Shown here piece after piece: positions 1-10,352 of a DNA stretch of 64,000 bases. Position numbers and translations under genes: made by a program. Under the pieces are notes generated by a model. The model ran no database searches. It was not told the origin of the DNA and was given only the letters and a program-made list of their open reading frames with translations. How positions within the stretch are numbered: the first letter of the stretch is position 1; every line of letters starts with the position of its first letter. This stretch comes from Albugo candida (lineage: Eukaryota > Oomycota > Peronosporomycetes > Albuginales > Albuginaceae): positions 124,001 to 188,000 of the forward strand of contig CAJNAR010000153.1 in NCBI GenBank assembly GCA_905220665.1, in the 5' to 3' direction.

Positions 1-1
1 C

Positions 2-1060
2 TGTGAAGGAGAAGACCGCGCAGTAGTTGGGCCTTTTACAATCCTACTTGAATGTCACGCTCCTGATCAGTTGGACGTGATTCCTATCACTTGGGAGCTT
101 TCCATCGCGACAAATTGCGAATTTACGAGTTCTCAGGTACACGATCCACTGTCTCGTGTCGAGTTTGCTGGGCCTTACACACCCAATCGGTCAATGGTTT
201 TGTTTCGAGACACACTTTCCGTGTCGAAATCAACGACTCTGACGAGTGTACAGGCTCAGCTGATGACAGATGATGAGACCGTGTCCATTGTCAATGATCT
301 CGCTGTAAGAATCGATATTTTCGAGTCTGGAAGCGGTCATCTGCTATCTTCACTGTCAGCGATCGGACCGAAAGCATTGCAGCTTCCTTGGCAATTCGGA
401 CAGTCGGAAGGGTGCAGTAGTTTGACCGTTGTAGCGAGCATCGACGAGATTTTGGGTCCTGTACCAGAGGATCTACAGGCTCGAGTTGCTTTCCATTCGT
501 CTTTCTCCACGCCTTTGGCCGGGGAGGAGCCTAAGGCTCGAACCAATTCACAAGGTATCTATTGGCATCTCACTTGCTTCTCCACGGAAAACGTACGATT
601 CGAGCCTGACGTATCGAGAGAGAGGGAGTTCGAGTCGATCGTGGAAGGATGGCAACAATGCGGTAAACATCGCGACGCAAATGGAGCGATTTCGAGGCTT
701 TTTTTTCTACGAGAGCCCGAGCTTTCAGAATTGAAATCGCGCCAAGAAAATGTCAGTGAGGATACACTGCTCAAAACTCAGAGACGTTTGATTCCCGTCA
801 AAGGAGAAAGCAACTACATCCATCAAATCGCATCGTCGAATCTGATTCAGCGCATAAAGCTTCCGAATGAGATTGAACAGGAAGAAGAAGAGATTCTGCA
901 GACAATGAAAATGGATGAGGTCGCTTGGACAGAACGACAAGCGGCACGGATCGGTACCAAGCAAACGTACACGGACCAAGTGAGTGAGCTTTGGTCACAA
1001 ATACATATTCGAAGAGCTCAATTGTCGGAGCAGTGGGAATCGTTCCAAAATGTAAATTGA
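2..1060 (+). CDS. Androglobin-like (calpain-7-like) protein, C-terminal part
   Basis: The frame is open from the left window edge to a TGA at the end, so this is the last exon or exons of a gene that starts outside; about 352 residues are visible. The N-terminal part looks like beta-rich calpain C2-like or androglobin sequence (for example TWELSIAT and YWHLTCFSTEN). It is followed by a charged, mostly helical tail with a Glu-rich stretch near residue 300, which may be coiled coil. The order of a W-containing beta segment, then a charged helix with conserved Trp and Arg and a run ending in FFL, reminded me of the C-terminal region of androglobin, a ciliary/flagellar calpain-globin protein. The globin and protease parts are not in the window, so the family name is a guess. 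It runs convergently to the next gene with a gap of about 90 bp. Confidence 0.5.
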   Translation, partial: CEGEDRAVVGPFTILLECHAPDQLDVIPITWELSIATNCEFTSSQVHDPLSRVEFAGPYTPNRSMVLFRDTLSVSKSTTLTSVQAQLMTDDETVSIVNDLAVRIDIFESGSGHLLSSLSAIGPKALQLPWQFGQSEGCSSLTVVASIDEILGPVPEDLQARVAFHSSFSTPLAGEEPKARTNSQGIYWHLTCFSTENVRFEPDVSREREFESIVEGWQQCGKHRDANGAISRLFFLREPELSELKSRQENVSEDTLLKTQRRLIPVKGESNYIHQIASSNLIQRIKLPNEIEQEEEEILQTMKMDEVAWTERQAARIGTKQTYTDQVSELWSQIHIRRAQLSEQWESFQNVN

Positions 1061-1152
1061 TTGAGAATTCACTCATTGTTAAATATGTATTTTATTCATT
1101 AATTTTCGCTTCATTGTAGTCATTTTTTCCTTTAGACATTGACCATACTTGC

Positions 1153-3161
1153 TTACATAAATGCACTTGAATTGTCAGAGAGCGAGGGTACTGGATGCTT
1201 GCCAAAATAGTGATTGGTACAGAGTCCCTGCATGCGTGCTGTCTTCATGCATTCGAGAACGGTACACTTGCGATCGGCACCGTGAGTGACACAATATCCT
1301 CCACGCCGATCTGTTTTCTCGCATCCATCCACACGACATCGACGCCCACCTCCGTGAGCGCGACATCGACCGTACCCTTGACTGCTTTTAGTGCAGCCTG
1401 GATGGGTACATCGACTTCCTCCACCATGTTGCTTGCACAGGCCTTTAGATTGTGCAGAGTTCTTGCAGTCTTTGGCTTGACATCTTTTACCTCCTCCATG
1501 ATTGATACATCGTCCACCACCTTGATCGCTGAGATTGCATCCTGGTTCATCGCATCGCTTACCTCCACCGTGAGCCTTGCATAACCCACGAGATCGGATA
1601 GTGCGATTGCACCCTTCCACAGCACAACTCCGGAGCTTTCGATATTCTCCACGAGATACTTTTGACCCTGTCGATTGTGTCATTGGAGCATCATTTTTAG
1701 CGGAAGCATTGGTATAATTCCCATTTTGTAACGAAAATTGGTTCGAATCGATCATGAATAAGGACGAGTGGTGGTTTCCTAATACGTGATTCGAGTCATT
1801 TACTGGTCCTCCCAGCACCTCGCGACTGGAAAGAGAGATAGAATCGGATACATCAAATGCAGGATCGTTATGTCCGATCGAATTGTTTTCAGGGCGGCTC
1901 GATATGTCATTCTCACAAAAATCTAGACGATTACCGGATATTCGCTTGTATGTGACTTGTGGATTCTCACGATTCTCATCGTGCGACCGGCACAACGAAC
2001 GAAAACGGTGAATTTCCTAGAGCATTGGAATAAAAGTGCTCAGTGAATGAGTTTCAATGATATTGAGAAATTGCGTACCTGACCACAAAAGCAGCGTTTC
2101 TGTGCTTTTTTGCGAAGAGAGGCAACACATTGTGTGTGATATAAATGGCCACAAGGCTCGACGAAAAATCGTGCCTGTGACAATCCACACATCGCACACA
2201 GACCTTGTGAGTCTTTTGCCTGGGGTACCGTTTTTAACGTGCAGTCGTAATGGTCCTGTAGAAGAGAAGGATGTGATCCATTCGGTTGACGGGGAGCTTC
2301 AAAATACGCGTGATGGGAGCGAGAAGCCTGAGGATGAAGTTTGGTACATTGTACGACTTGATTGGGATATTGATGGTACATACTGGTTGTCGGGGACATA
2401 AGAGGGACCATGGTACTTGGGACGGGCTGTCCCACGGTATCACCATGATCAATTGGAGAAATGGGACCGTACCGCCAGAATAATTCGGGCTCCTTAACTC
2501 GTACACATCCATTAATATTGGAAGCGTTATTGGATTGCTCAATAGAGTGCAATCTATTTCCAGGAACGTACTCGCTCGAGTCAGCAAATACGCTAAAGGT
2601 ACCCATATCCGATGTTGCAGTGGAACGTGATGTAATCCCATGTGAGCCATATAAACATTGTGTACCAGCTGGTACGTCAAATGGTACAGAATAAAAACTA
2701 GTCCCATTGGCACGCTGGCCCTTTCCGACGTCCCTACCTGAAGTATTCGACGTTGCGGAATCCACAAGCAATCCCAGACCGCTCCGACCTGATTGATTTT
2801 CATCTTTGTGCACTATCGTCGGAGACATGCTCGTTGTCGTCCGATTTGCTGAGATTTCATGCTCCGGAAATTGGAAATGAGGAGTCCCATTTGATTGCGA
2901 ATATAGCGGGACATGATATCCGATTGGCAAGGATGTAAACGATGCATTCTGATTGGACGTATTTGCTGTCATCTGATCATTGTAATATGTGACGGTACCA
3001 TGGTCCGCCGTATGGTACAACGATTCGTGAGCGTACTTTTGAGGAACGCTATTGTGATTGTGAAAAGCAACGTTTGTCCCATATAAAAATCCGTACCCTG
3101 GATTTTGACCCGATTTATATTGTGGGCTGATACCATTACCGGTGCTACATGTATTGAACAT
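1153..3161 (-). CDS. RING-like plus WRKY-type CHC zinc-repeat protein
   Basis: Two exons, 2079-3161 and 1153-2016 (minus), are joined by a 62 nt GT-AG intron in phase 0, giving 648 residues. The first ~310 residues are low-complexity, rich in Ser, Asn, Gln, Tyr and His. Residues ~322-361 form a RING-like cross-brace: CxxC, CGH, HxxC, then a final pair spaced CFC (CxC, not the usual CxxC). The intron falls directly after it. Residues ~490-640 hold six tandem copies of a CxxxxC...GxCxxHGGG module of about 24 residues; later copies degrade from HGGG to HGAD and HYFG. Such repeats are often annotated as WRKY19-like zinc fingers in oomycetes. A nuclear regulatory or DNA-binding role is inferred; the RING-like part could add ubiquitin ligase activity but lacks a canonical last Cys pair. 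The start is the first ATG, with no signal peptide. Confidence 0.82.
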
Positions 3162-4997
3162 AAATCAAGTTAGAAACAACCCCTAATAAATTGACACCGT
3201 CGACTCCTTATTCAGTTTGAACCCCGAATAGGCTTCTGACTAGTAAGGATTCAGCGCTCATCAATAGGCTTATTGGGTACCTTGCTTGATTTGATCCATT
3301 GCGCAGTGTAGGTAGCACAGCCGCAAATTGTGTCGTCGAATCCATCATACTTGCAGTTATGTATTGTACCTTATGATTGGAATCCAATCTGACAGCTAAC
3401 CTCCCTATTCTTGTCGCTTTTCTGCAAGTAATTCACTACCGCGCTGATCACAAATACCAAGTTGATTAAAAAGTATCGCTTATAAGTGGTCAAATGCTAT
3501 GAGGTTAGGCGACAAATAAAATTTGCAGTCACCATACTGGTGGCTCCACCTGAACTGTTGTGATACTTTTGTAATAATCCCGTTCCGACGGTTTTCCCTT
3601 TTTTAGACATAAGCCCTACCCTGATTCTATCGATGAGATCTTGAGAGTCATAGCGGTCGAATGCGATGGGGAAGTCTCTGAGGTGCTTTTACAATGAGCA
3701 TGTTGAAATCTGATCTTAAGAACTCTTTCTGTTCTCATCTCCTTTTGAATTGATTCTTCCATTGAATGAAAACTTCAAACCTATCACATTAAGATGGACC
3801 GCACGAGATTGGGATCGACCATTCTCTTTATACCAGATTTTATTGATAGTCACTTTACTGAATAATGTTCATCATGAACTTATGCGATGCTCAGTCTGAC
3901 ATTAGTAGAAGGCATCGCAGACGTTATAAGCAGCTGACGATATGATCGGTGGAAAGTAGGTATTTTTCCTTACAGCAATAAACTTGACACAATCGTTTAC
4001 TGATAAATAGGCTCGTACATGTTATAAATCCTAGCTTAAAAACTCCCAATATCATTGCGATGATAATCACTGACCGCCACGAATTATCAAACCATCTAAA
4101 GACTCTAAGTGATCTCATTGATACGTCATGACTTGTCAGTGAATGGTTTTGATCTTGTCCTTTCTTCGATGGTCTCGCCAATTCGCTGGAAATGTGCCAC
4201 GTTGAGACCGTACTACAACCATGGCTGAAAGCAACAAATAAACCTTTAATAGCAACTATGCGCGTTTTGAGAGTTTAAAGCCATAAGTTTTTGTGACGGA
4301 AGCTTAGTTCGGAGCACAAAAAAGGCACATAAAAATGCTCGAGTAATATTAATACGTATGAGAATTGAATGCCATCGAATCAAATTAAGAAACAAATAGG
4401 TAACGTGATCTCTCTAGCGAACAATAATATGTCTGCAAAGTATCAACCCTGACTGGTCGAATTTTATAAATTTCAATACAAATGCTCGTTTGTTCGGCAG
4501 TCTCCATTTAGGGACCATCGATGCCTGATGTCATCGTAGAAGCGGTAGCTAATAAAGTAAAGGAGCCGTTGAACTGTGCAACTCAACCCGTCAGGTATTG
4601 GCATCGAAAAAAAGCTATTTGTATATGTGTAGCAACTTTCTAGCAAATGGTCTTTTCGTTTTTGGTACGTTGATAACATCACTTTCCGTATAAGTCAAAC
4701 AAGAATAAAAAACAGATTCGGAATTGACTTTTACTGGAACATCAAGCTGATCCATGGAGCACCGATACTGATTATCCGCAGGATGAGCTTCCTTTCTTCT
4801 CCAGACTATAAGCCATATGTTTTATGTATGCGTATTGGTACCTACCAACTAGCCGATATGTACTGTTTACAATAGTGCAAATATTACGGCCTTAAAACGT
4901 TTGTTCGATCAGAAGCTGCTTGTGTGAATCTTCAGTTTTGTCTCGCCATTTCTTTTATTTTCAGTATCACGAGAAAAGAGTGTTAAAAAGGCGTTCT
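3162..4997. other. Gene-poor stretch, nothing recognised
   Basis: About 1.8 kb of AT-rich sequence with only short open frames, none with a recognisable domain or convincing splice structure. One minus-strand frame ending at 3924 carries a hydrophobic stretch but no usable ATG. No repeat shared with the rest of the window was seen. Confidence 0.5.
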
Positions 4998-5064
4998 TGA
5001 TTGGTCGATATAAAAGCATAGCTTATTTGATTGGCCTATCATTACTTTCTCTCGTCCAATTGGT
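4998..5064 (+). promoter_or_regulatory. CCAAT/TATA-type promoter of the eIF3k gene
   Basis: A GATTGG (inverted CCAAT) at 4999-5004 is followed at once by a TATA-like gatataaaag at 5007-5016, then another GATTGG at 5029-5034 and a palindromic CCAATTGG at 5056-5063. The eIF3k ATG lies about 75 bp downstream of the TATA-like box. The same GATTGG-next-to-TATAAA arrangement occurs before RPA1. Promoter function is inferred from position and motif only. Confidence 0.4.
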
Positions 5065-5091
5065 TCGGAGGCCACGAACTTTTGATCGAAT

Positions 5092-5960
5092 ATGTTTGAA
5101 TCGCAATCCATCGTGGATTTCAGAAAAGTAGACAGCTCCGCCCGATCACAGATCCAGGAGAAGCTACTGGAAAAATCAAAGAGCAATGATCTATATAGTG
5201 TGGAGTTGCTAGAGCTCCTCGAAGATTATGTTACCGAGCAAATTACAAACTCGTGGATTGATATTGATGCAAGTTTCACACTGTTGCGGCTTTATATGAT
5301 ATATAACGATCGCGTGAAGGCAAGCCAGTGCCTCAAAATACTGATCAAATCTTTAATGGTGGCACCACAATCTCATTTTGTCGGAGCAGTGTCTCTATTA
5401 CCAGCAAGCATTCGCGAGGTATGCGAGTAATCGACCAGCTTATCATATTCATCATAAACGCGTACATGACGTAGAACAAAGATATCCGAACAATTATACA
5501 AGCAGGCTATCTCTTAAAAGCGTGTCGCTTCGAGGTGAGCCTCACGTTTTTGAATTTGACGCCAGCCTCTGATAACATCATTTTGTAGGAATTTTGGGCT
5601 CTTAAGTTGGACTTTGCTGAAGAGATCAAGGGATTTCATGAAGGCGTTCGAGACTATATCAAATCTGTGATTGTGACAAGTCATTCAAGAATACACCTTT
5701 CTGTTCTACGGACAATGCTAAACATATCGGAGAAAGAGATGCAAGCGCTTCTTCTTGGTATGCTGTGTGTTATTGTAGTAGTGTATATGTTGGTGGCTAA
5801 ATATAAAAATTGTTGTGATGACGTAGCCGAGAAGTGGACGTGCGAAGGCGCCCTTATCCGAATTCCAGGAAATCAGGAGAATCAGATGCGTCCCAAGCGT
5901 TTTCATGAGAAAATTGATCACGAGGATGTATTCAAAGTCATTTATACTATAGTTAAATGA
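5092..5960 (+). CDS. eif3k: Translation initiation factor eIF3 subunit K
   Basis: Four exons, 5092-5418, 5475-5534, 5589-5757 and 5827-5960, with introns of 54-69 nt and consistent phases, give 229 residues (human eIF3k is 218). The N-terminal HAM-like helices include ITNSWIDIDASFTLLRLYMI; exon 2 is a 20-residue mini-exon. Exon 3 opens with EFWALKLDFAEEIKGF, matching the family's AFWxxL...GFExSV region, and the C-terminus has a winged-helix-like end with KIDHEDVF. eIF3k is a small non-core PCI-fold subunit of the eIF3 complex on the 40S ribosome in the cytoplasm. The internal exons are in different frames, so single-frame prediction would break this gene. It lies 75 bp upstream of FCP1 on the same strand. 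Confidence 0.9.
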
Positions 5961-6035
5961 TTCAAAATTGTGCTGGTCTACTATTGAAAACTTTGCTGTG
6001 ACTGGGACATTTCGTAACGGGTCCATCGTATACTG

Positions 6036-8593
6036 ATGCGTTCATCCGATGATAGAGTTGAGAATAGAGATCACTTACGCACGATAGCCATTGAATGTTA
6101 TCGTGAATTAGTACACTCTTTGAACTGGACTGTCAAAGATGGTGAGCATGTAGAACCAGGGCAAGAAATCGCCACTTTAGGCGTGACAGAGCGCGGCACA
6201 TTTAGCAAGATAGTGGCACCGAACCATGGGACTTTACGGTACGATCGTTCCAGTGACACAACGTCGTCTTCTGGGACATCCAATGTCCCAATCGCGTACA
6301 TCGAATTTTGCATCCATCCTTTGATGAGTGGAAGAACCTGCATGATGTGCCTGGCAATCGTAAGCGATGAAGAGCTCGTGACTGGTACACAAGGCTCTGT
6401 CAATATCGTGTCACAGGGTCACGTGTTACGCCTGAATTCAGCAGAAGCAAGTACGTTGTACCTGGTACCGTACTGGTACACAATTAATTGGCAACATGTT
6501 CAGAGAAATTTGACTCTCACACAATGGAGTGCCAGTTGAATGCAAAGAAGCTGTCTTTAGTACTGGATTTAGATCACACCTTGCTGCATGCTGTCGAGGT
6601 AACCAACCTCCTTGTAAAGCCTCCTACAGCATCTGGTACATGTCACATCCAAGTGTCCCACTTGCATTCTCATCTTCTCGAATGCCACGTAGACGAAATC
6701 CATTATTTTCACCTTCCTGGAATGAAGACCATACAATATGTAGTCAAGTTACGACCAGGATTGCACCAATTCCTCAAAAGCTTGAGCGAGCAATACGATC
6801 TGTGCATTTATACGCATGGAACACGTACCTACGCTGAAGCAATTGCCGGAATTATCGATCCAAACGATACATTTTTCCGTCATCGAATCGTTGCGCGGAC
6901 AGACACACCCGACATTGATCACAAATCTCTAAAGGTCAGAGATCATACGACGAATATGCCACTTGGATTCTGACTTGTACAGAGTTAGCTGTTGTTCCCT
7001 TCGTGCGATGATAGTATGATTTTGATTCTAGATGATCGTTTGGATGTATGGAAGGTGAGCGTAGCCGCTGCTTTGACTACAATGCTGAGGCCTTGCGATC
7101 AACAGGAAAATGAAGGAAATGTGATCCTCATCAAACCATTTCACTATTTCAGCTGTCTAGCAGAGGTCAATAATATGCCTGGAGACAGTACTTCATCATC
7201 AGCTTTGAGTCCAGATAAAGAGTCAGCATCCGAGCACACAAAAATGGACATCGATTTGGAGTACATTCTCAAAATCCTCCAGGTTGTTCGTTCACATTCT
7301 CTTCGATTTTGACTAACGCGTCGTTAGCGTATCCATCAAGCCTTCTACCAAGATCCCGAACTAGTGAGAACAGTGGAGGTTCAAATGAGTGGAAGAGGAA
7401 GTAATGTCAAACAGATCCTAGCTCAGGTCTCTTACCACGCCGAAATCGTCTATTCCTAACGCCCATTTCCCAGGAACAACGTAAAATTCTCCAAGGATGC
7501 TCGATCGTTTTTAGCGGCGTATTCCCTGTCGTTGATTCTCGAGGTCCCGAGACACACTCACTTTGGCGCTTGGCAGCTGATATGGGTGCTGTGCCGAGCT
7601 TGGAGATGGATGATTTTCCGCTCACACACTTGGTCATTCATCCGATGCGTTTGGGCACACAAAAGCACGTCAAGGTTGTTTCATCACATCAAGCCAAATA
7701 CATTCTGACGCAGTTCTGTATCAGGCACGAGAGACGCCGCATGTTCATATTGTGACGCCAGATTGGCTGGTACGATCGGCTAGGATTTGGCATCGGGCTC
7801 CGGAAGCGGATTTTCTCGCAGAGAAAATAGTGACGAAATGCTCGACCGAGCCCGGACCTTCAGTAGAACCTGCAGAACCCGTCGAATCGATTCCTCCGAG
7901 CGAGAAAGAGGACGCACTGGGAATCGATAGGGACAAGCCGATTCGAGGCATTCTACGCACTGGAGCCAGTACGCAGAGTGAAGAAGCAAAAGAGGCTGTT
8001 CGATTCGATCCCAATACGAAAGAGCCGAAAAATAGCTCCAAAAAATTCATTGAAAAGTATCAACGAGCTCGAACGAGAAAGCAATTCACAAATTCTGCGA
8101 ATTCGACGCTTGCACCGAAATCGAAAGGAACTGTGGCTAACGGCGAGACATTTGACTTTCTCTCCAAAATTAGCACAATGCGCGCTCGAGATCGAAAAGG
8201 AATACGAGCTTCTGTGCCAAAGGCTGTACATGCACAACGTCGATCCACTACGCAGCCAAAGGTATCGACTGTATGACTTTCCACGACTTTGACTGAATGC
8301 TCGTGATAGGATGTCGATGAGACGTTTGCGAAGCTTATTGAAGCCGAAGAATCAGAACAAGCACTTGAAGAAGAGCGTCAGCAATCGACTCTTGACATCA
8401 AAGCCCAGCTAGCAGCTCGTCGAAGAAATGCCAAACGTCACAAACAAGAGCATCACGATCCAATGGTAGAGAGCAGTGGAAGTGGTTCTGACGTACGTTT
8501 TCGGAAAATCAAAGCTGAACGGTCCACTAAGCCTCTTGAAATTCTGCTTAGTTGGACAGTTTGGAGCAGGATATCTTTGGCAGTTTCGAATAG
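6036..8593 (+). CDS. RNA polymerase II CTD phosphatase FCP1
   Basis: Nine exons: 6036-6450, 6504-6934, 6989-7054, 7106-7282, 7328-7426, 7474-7674, 7725-8261, 8310-8492 and 8552-8593, giving 716 residues. The N-terminal ~100 residues resemble the lipoyl-like domain of FCP1 (VKDGEHVEPGQEIATLGV). The catalytic FCPH domain has the DxDxT motif DLDHT at 160-164, where the first Asp forms the phosphoenzyme, and the downstream metal-site ILDDRLDVWK near 297. A BRCT domain follows at ~400-495 (IVFSGVFP...THLVIHP...VTPDWLVRSARIWHRAPE). The tail is charged and ends with an acidic-aromatic DIFGSFE, which resembles the TFIIF-binding end of FCP1. It removes phosphate from the Pol II CTD in the nucleus to recycle the polymerase. 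Intron 3 is 51 nt with no stop, so its retention would add 17 residues. Confidence 0.92.
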
Positions 8594-8849
8594 ATGCGTC
8601 TCAGGCCTCAACTTTGCTACGAAGTAAGAGCAGTCACATGCCGAGTCAAAGCGCTACAACTCCGCTGCTGCCGTCAGAGTCTCTGACAGCATTCGCTATC
8701 ACCGAGTCACATGTCTCCACATCTGAGTAGCAATTCGGGTCCAAGAGACTTTGGAGACTCCATTTGAGGCAGATACTTTTGTCATTCAAAATTCATCTAC
8801 CGTGAGTATTCATCTACATCACTCATTGACGCTTCTTTCCTTCCAAGGG

Positions 8850-10005
8850 CTAGCCTCTTTTATCCAAACGAACTTCCAGTCGGCGTCCATTGTGTTCAGT
8901 GCCATTGAGCTCATCTGATAAGCAATTGTCAGTCATTGATCAGAGTTCGCGATCCATCGTTCCTACCAATTGCACACTGAGCGTCGGCGCCCGACTTGAA
9001 TTTAACAATGCCAAATCCTCGAGAACGGCCATCGGGGAATTCCACCACTTCTGCACGCTCAACGTCACCAGCGGTCTGGAACATATTTTCCAAATGATGC
9101 GAGGTCGTGTCCCACGGCAGCTACAAAGTACAGATTGAGCACATTTTCCCCACGACAAAGCCTCCTGCTTACATTTCCAACGTAGACTTGCTTTATTTCA
9201 CTGGAATGACCATAGCCCGAGTTTCCTTCACGTGGAGCTCGACCTGCAAATCTAGAGTTCCCACGTCCACCTGACGAACGTCCACTTCCTCTTCCTCCGC
9301 GTCTGGCGATGCTAGTGATACTTCCTCCATCAGGTTCTCTGTCTTCCCGCACGAATATGTTTCGTCCTTCGAGCTCGGTATCATTCAGCATATCAATCGC
9401 ATTTTGAGCCTCATCAGGTGAACTGAATTCGACCAAGCCGCATCCTTTCGACCAGCCTCCTGCCTCCTCCAACACTACAAATCGAACATTCAGCCATACG
9501 AAAATGATCTCTAGCGATTCACAAACCATCAGCGTGTATAACGGTCCCAGCTTGTTTCATATGATCTTTCAAGGCTTGCCACTTGACCGTCCATGGGAGG
9601 TTTCCAACATAAACCCGACAGCCTTTGACTCGCGGTTGACCGCTCACATTCTCCTCACGATCTTCACGGACGAAAATCTTCCTTCCGTCCAATTCCGTGT
9701 CGTTGAGCGTATCAATAGCGTTTTGAGCTTCGGATTCCGTTGCGTATGTCACAATTCCGCATCCCTGGAGCATTTTTAGCTTGTGATAAAGTGAATTGGA
9801 AATGACGCACCTTGGATCGCCCACCGACTTCCATGATGATTGCGTGCTCCACGTCGCCCGCCGAACGCATATGGTCCTTGAGATCTTGCCATTTTACTTT
9901 CCAGGACAGGTTTCCGACGTACACGCGACGTCCAGTGCCGACATCCATATCGGCATCTTCGGATCCATTGGAATTGTCTAAGTCAACGATACATTCACGC
10001 GACAT
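8850..10005 (-). CDS. Three-RRM RNA-binding protein (Gbp2/hnRNP M-like)
   Basis: Five exons (minus): 9811-10005, 9527-9764, 9173-9474, 8967-9120 and 8850-8914, giving 317 residues. RRM1 (from ~26) and RRM2 are near duplicates: both start with VYVGN(L)xW and end in FVREDRE, and both carry the DTLNDTEL or DMLNDTEL helix. An RGG/SRG-rich linker follows ([14 protein letters not shown]), then a more distant RRM3 ([19 protein letters not shown]...[10 protein letters not shown]) to the C-terminus. The order RRM-RRM-RGG-RRM resembles fungal Gbp2/Hrb1 and animal hnRNP M, which package and export mRNA; the exact function here is inferred. An intron interrupts each RRM near RNP1, at similar positions in RRM1 and RRM2, consistent with domain duplication including the intron. 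The smallest intron is 46 nt. Confidence 0.88.
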
Positions 10006-10352
10006 TTGAATAGTTCTCAATGGAAGGGGTACCGTCTCGATGACTGTTGGATGAAAATGGCGATTGGAGAAATGTATACAATTAGTATAGTTTACGTATG
10101 AAGTAGGAGATATGTATACGTGATGTGTGCGTTTCCTTCGGCGTGTGGAGCATCGTGTCCACCGGGATTGGGACGATTTTCTTGATTGCGTCGTCCCTGT
10201 TCAATTTCGTCCAGCGACATATCCAATTTCTTGTGTATTTCTCCGTCAACGTCCATGTTGATCCTTACAAAAGCTCGAGGAATAATTACGAGTCATTCCG
10301 GTCCACCAATTTGAAAGACACGGTACTCTTATGCAAGGAATTAAATGAAAAA
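10006..10352. other. Upstream region of the RRM gene
   Basis: About 350 bp between the end of the aminopeptidase gene and the start of the RRM gene, both on the minus strand. It probably holds the RRM gene promoter and 5' leader. No clear TATA or CCAAT combination was seen. Confidence 0.35.

Noticed and set aside
1195..1652. Open frames on both strands inside the zinc-repeat exon
   Set aside because: Shadows of the repetitive CHC modules; periodic codon bias produces long frames in other phases.
3924..4181. Minus-strand frame with a hydrophobic segment
   Set aside because: Starts with TTG, has no upstream ATG in frame before a stop and no splice partner or family likeness.
8890..9138. Plus-strand frame of 82 codons
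   Set aside because: Antisense of the third RRM of the minus-strand RNA-binding gene.
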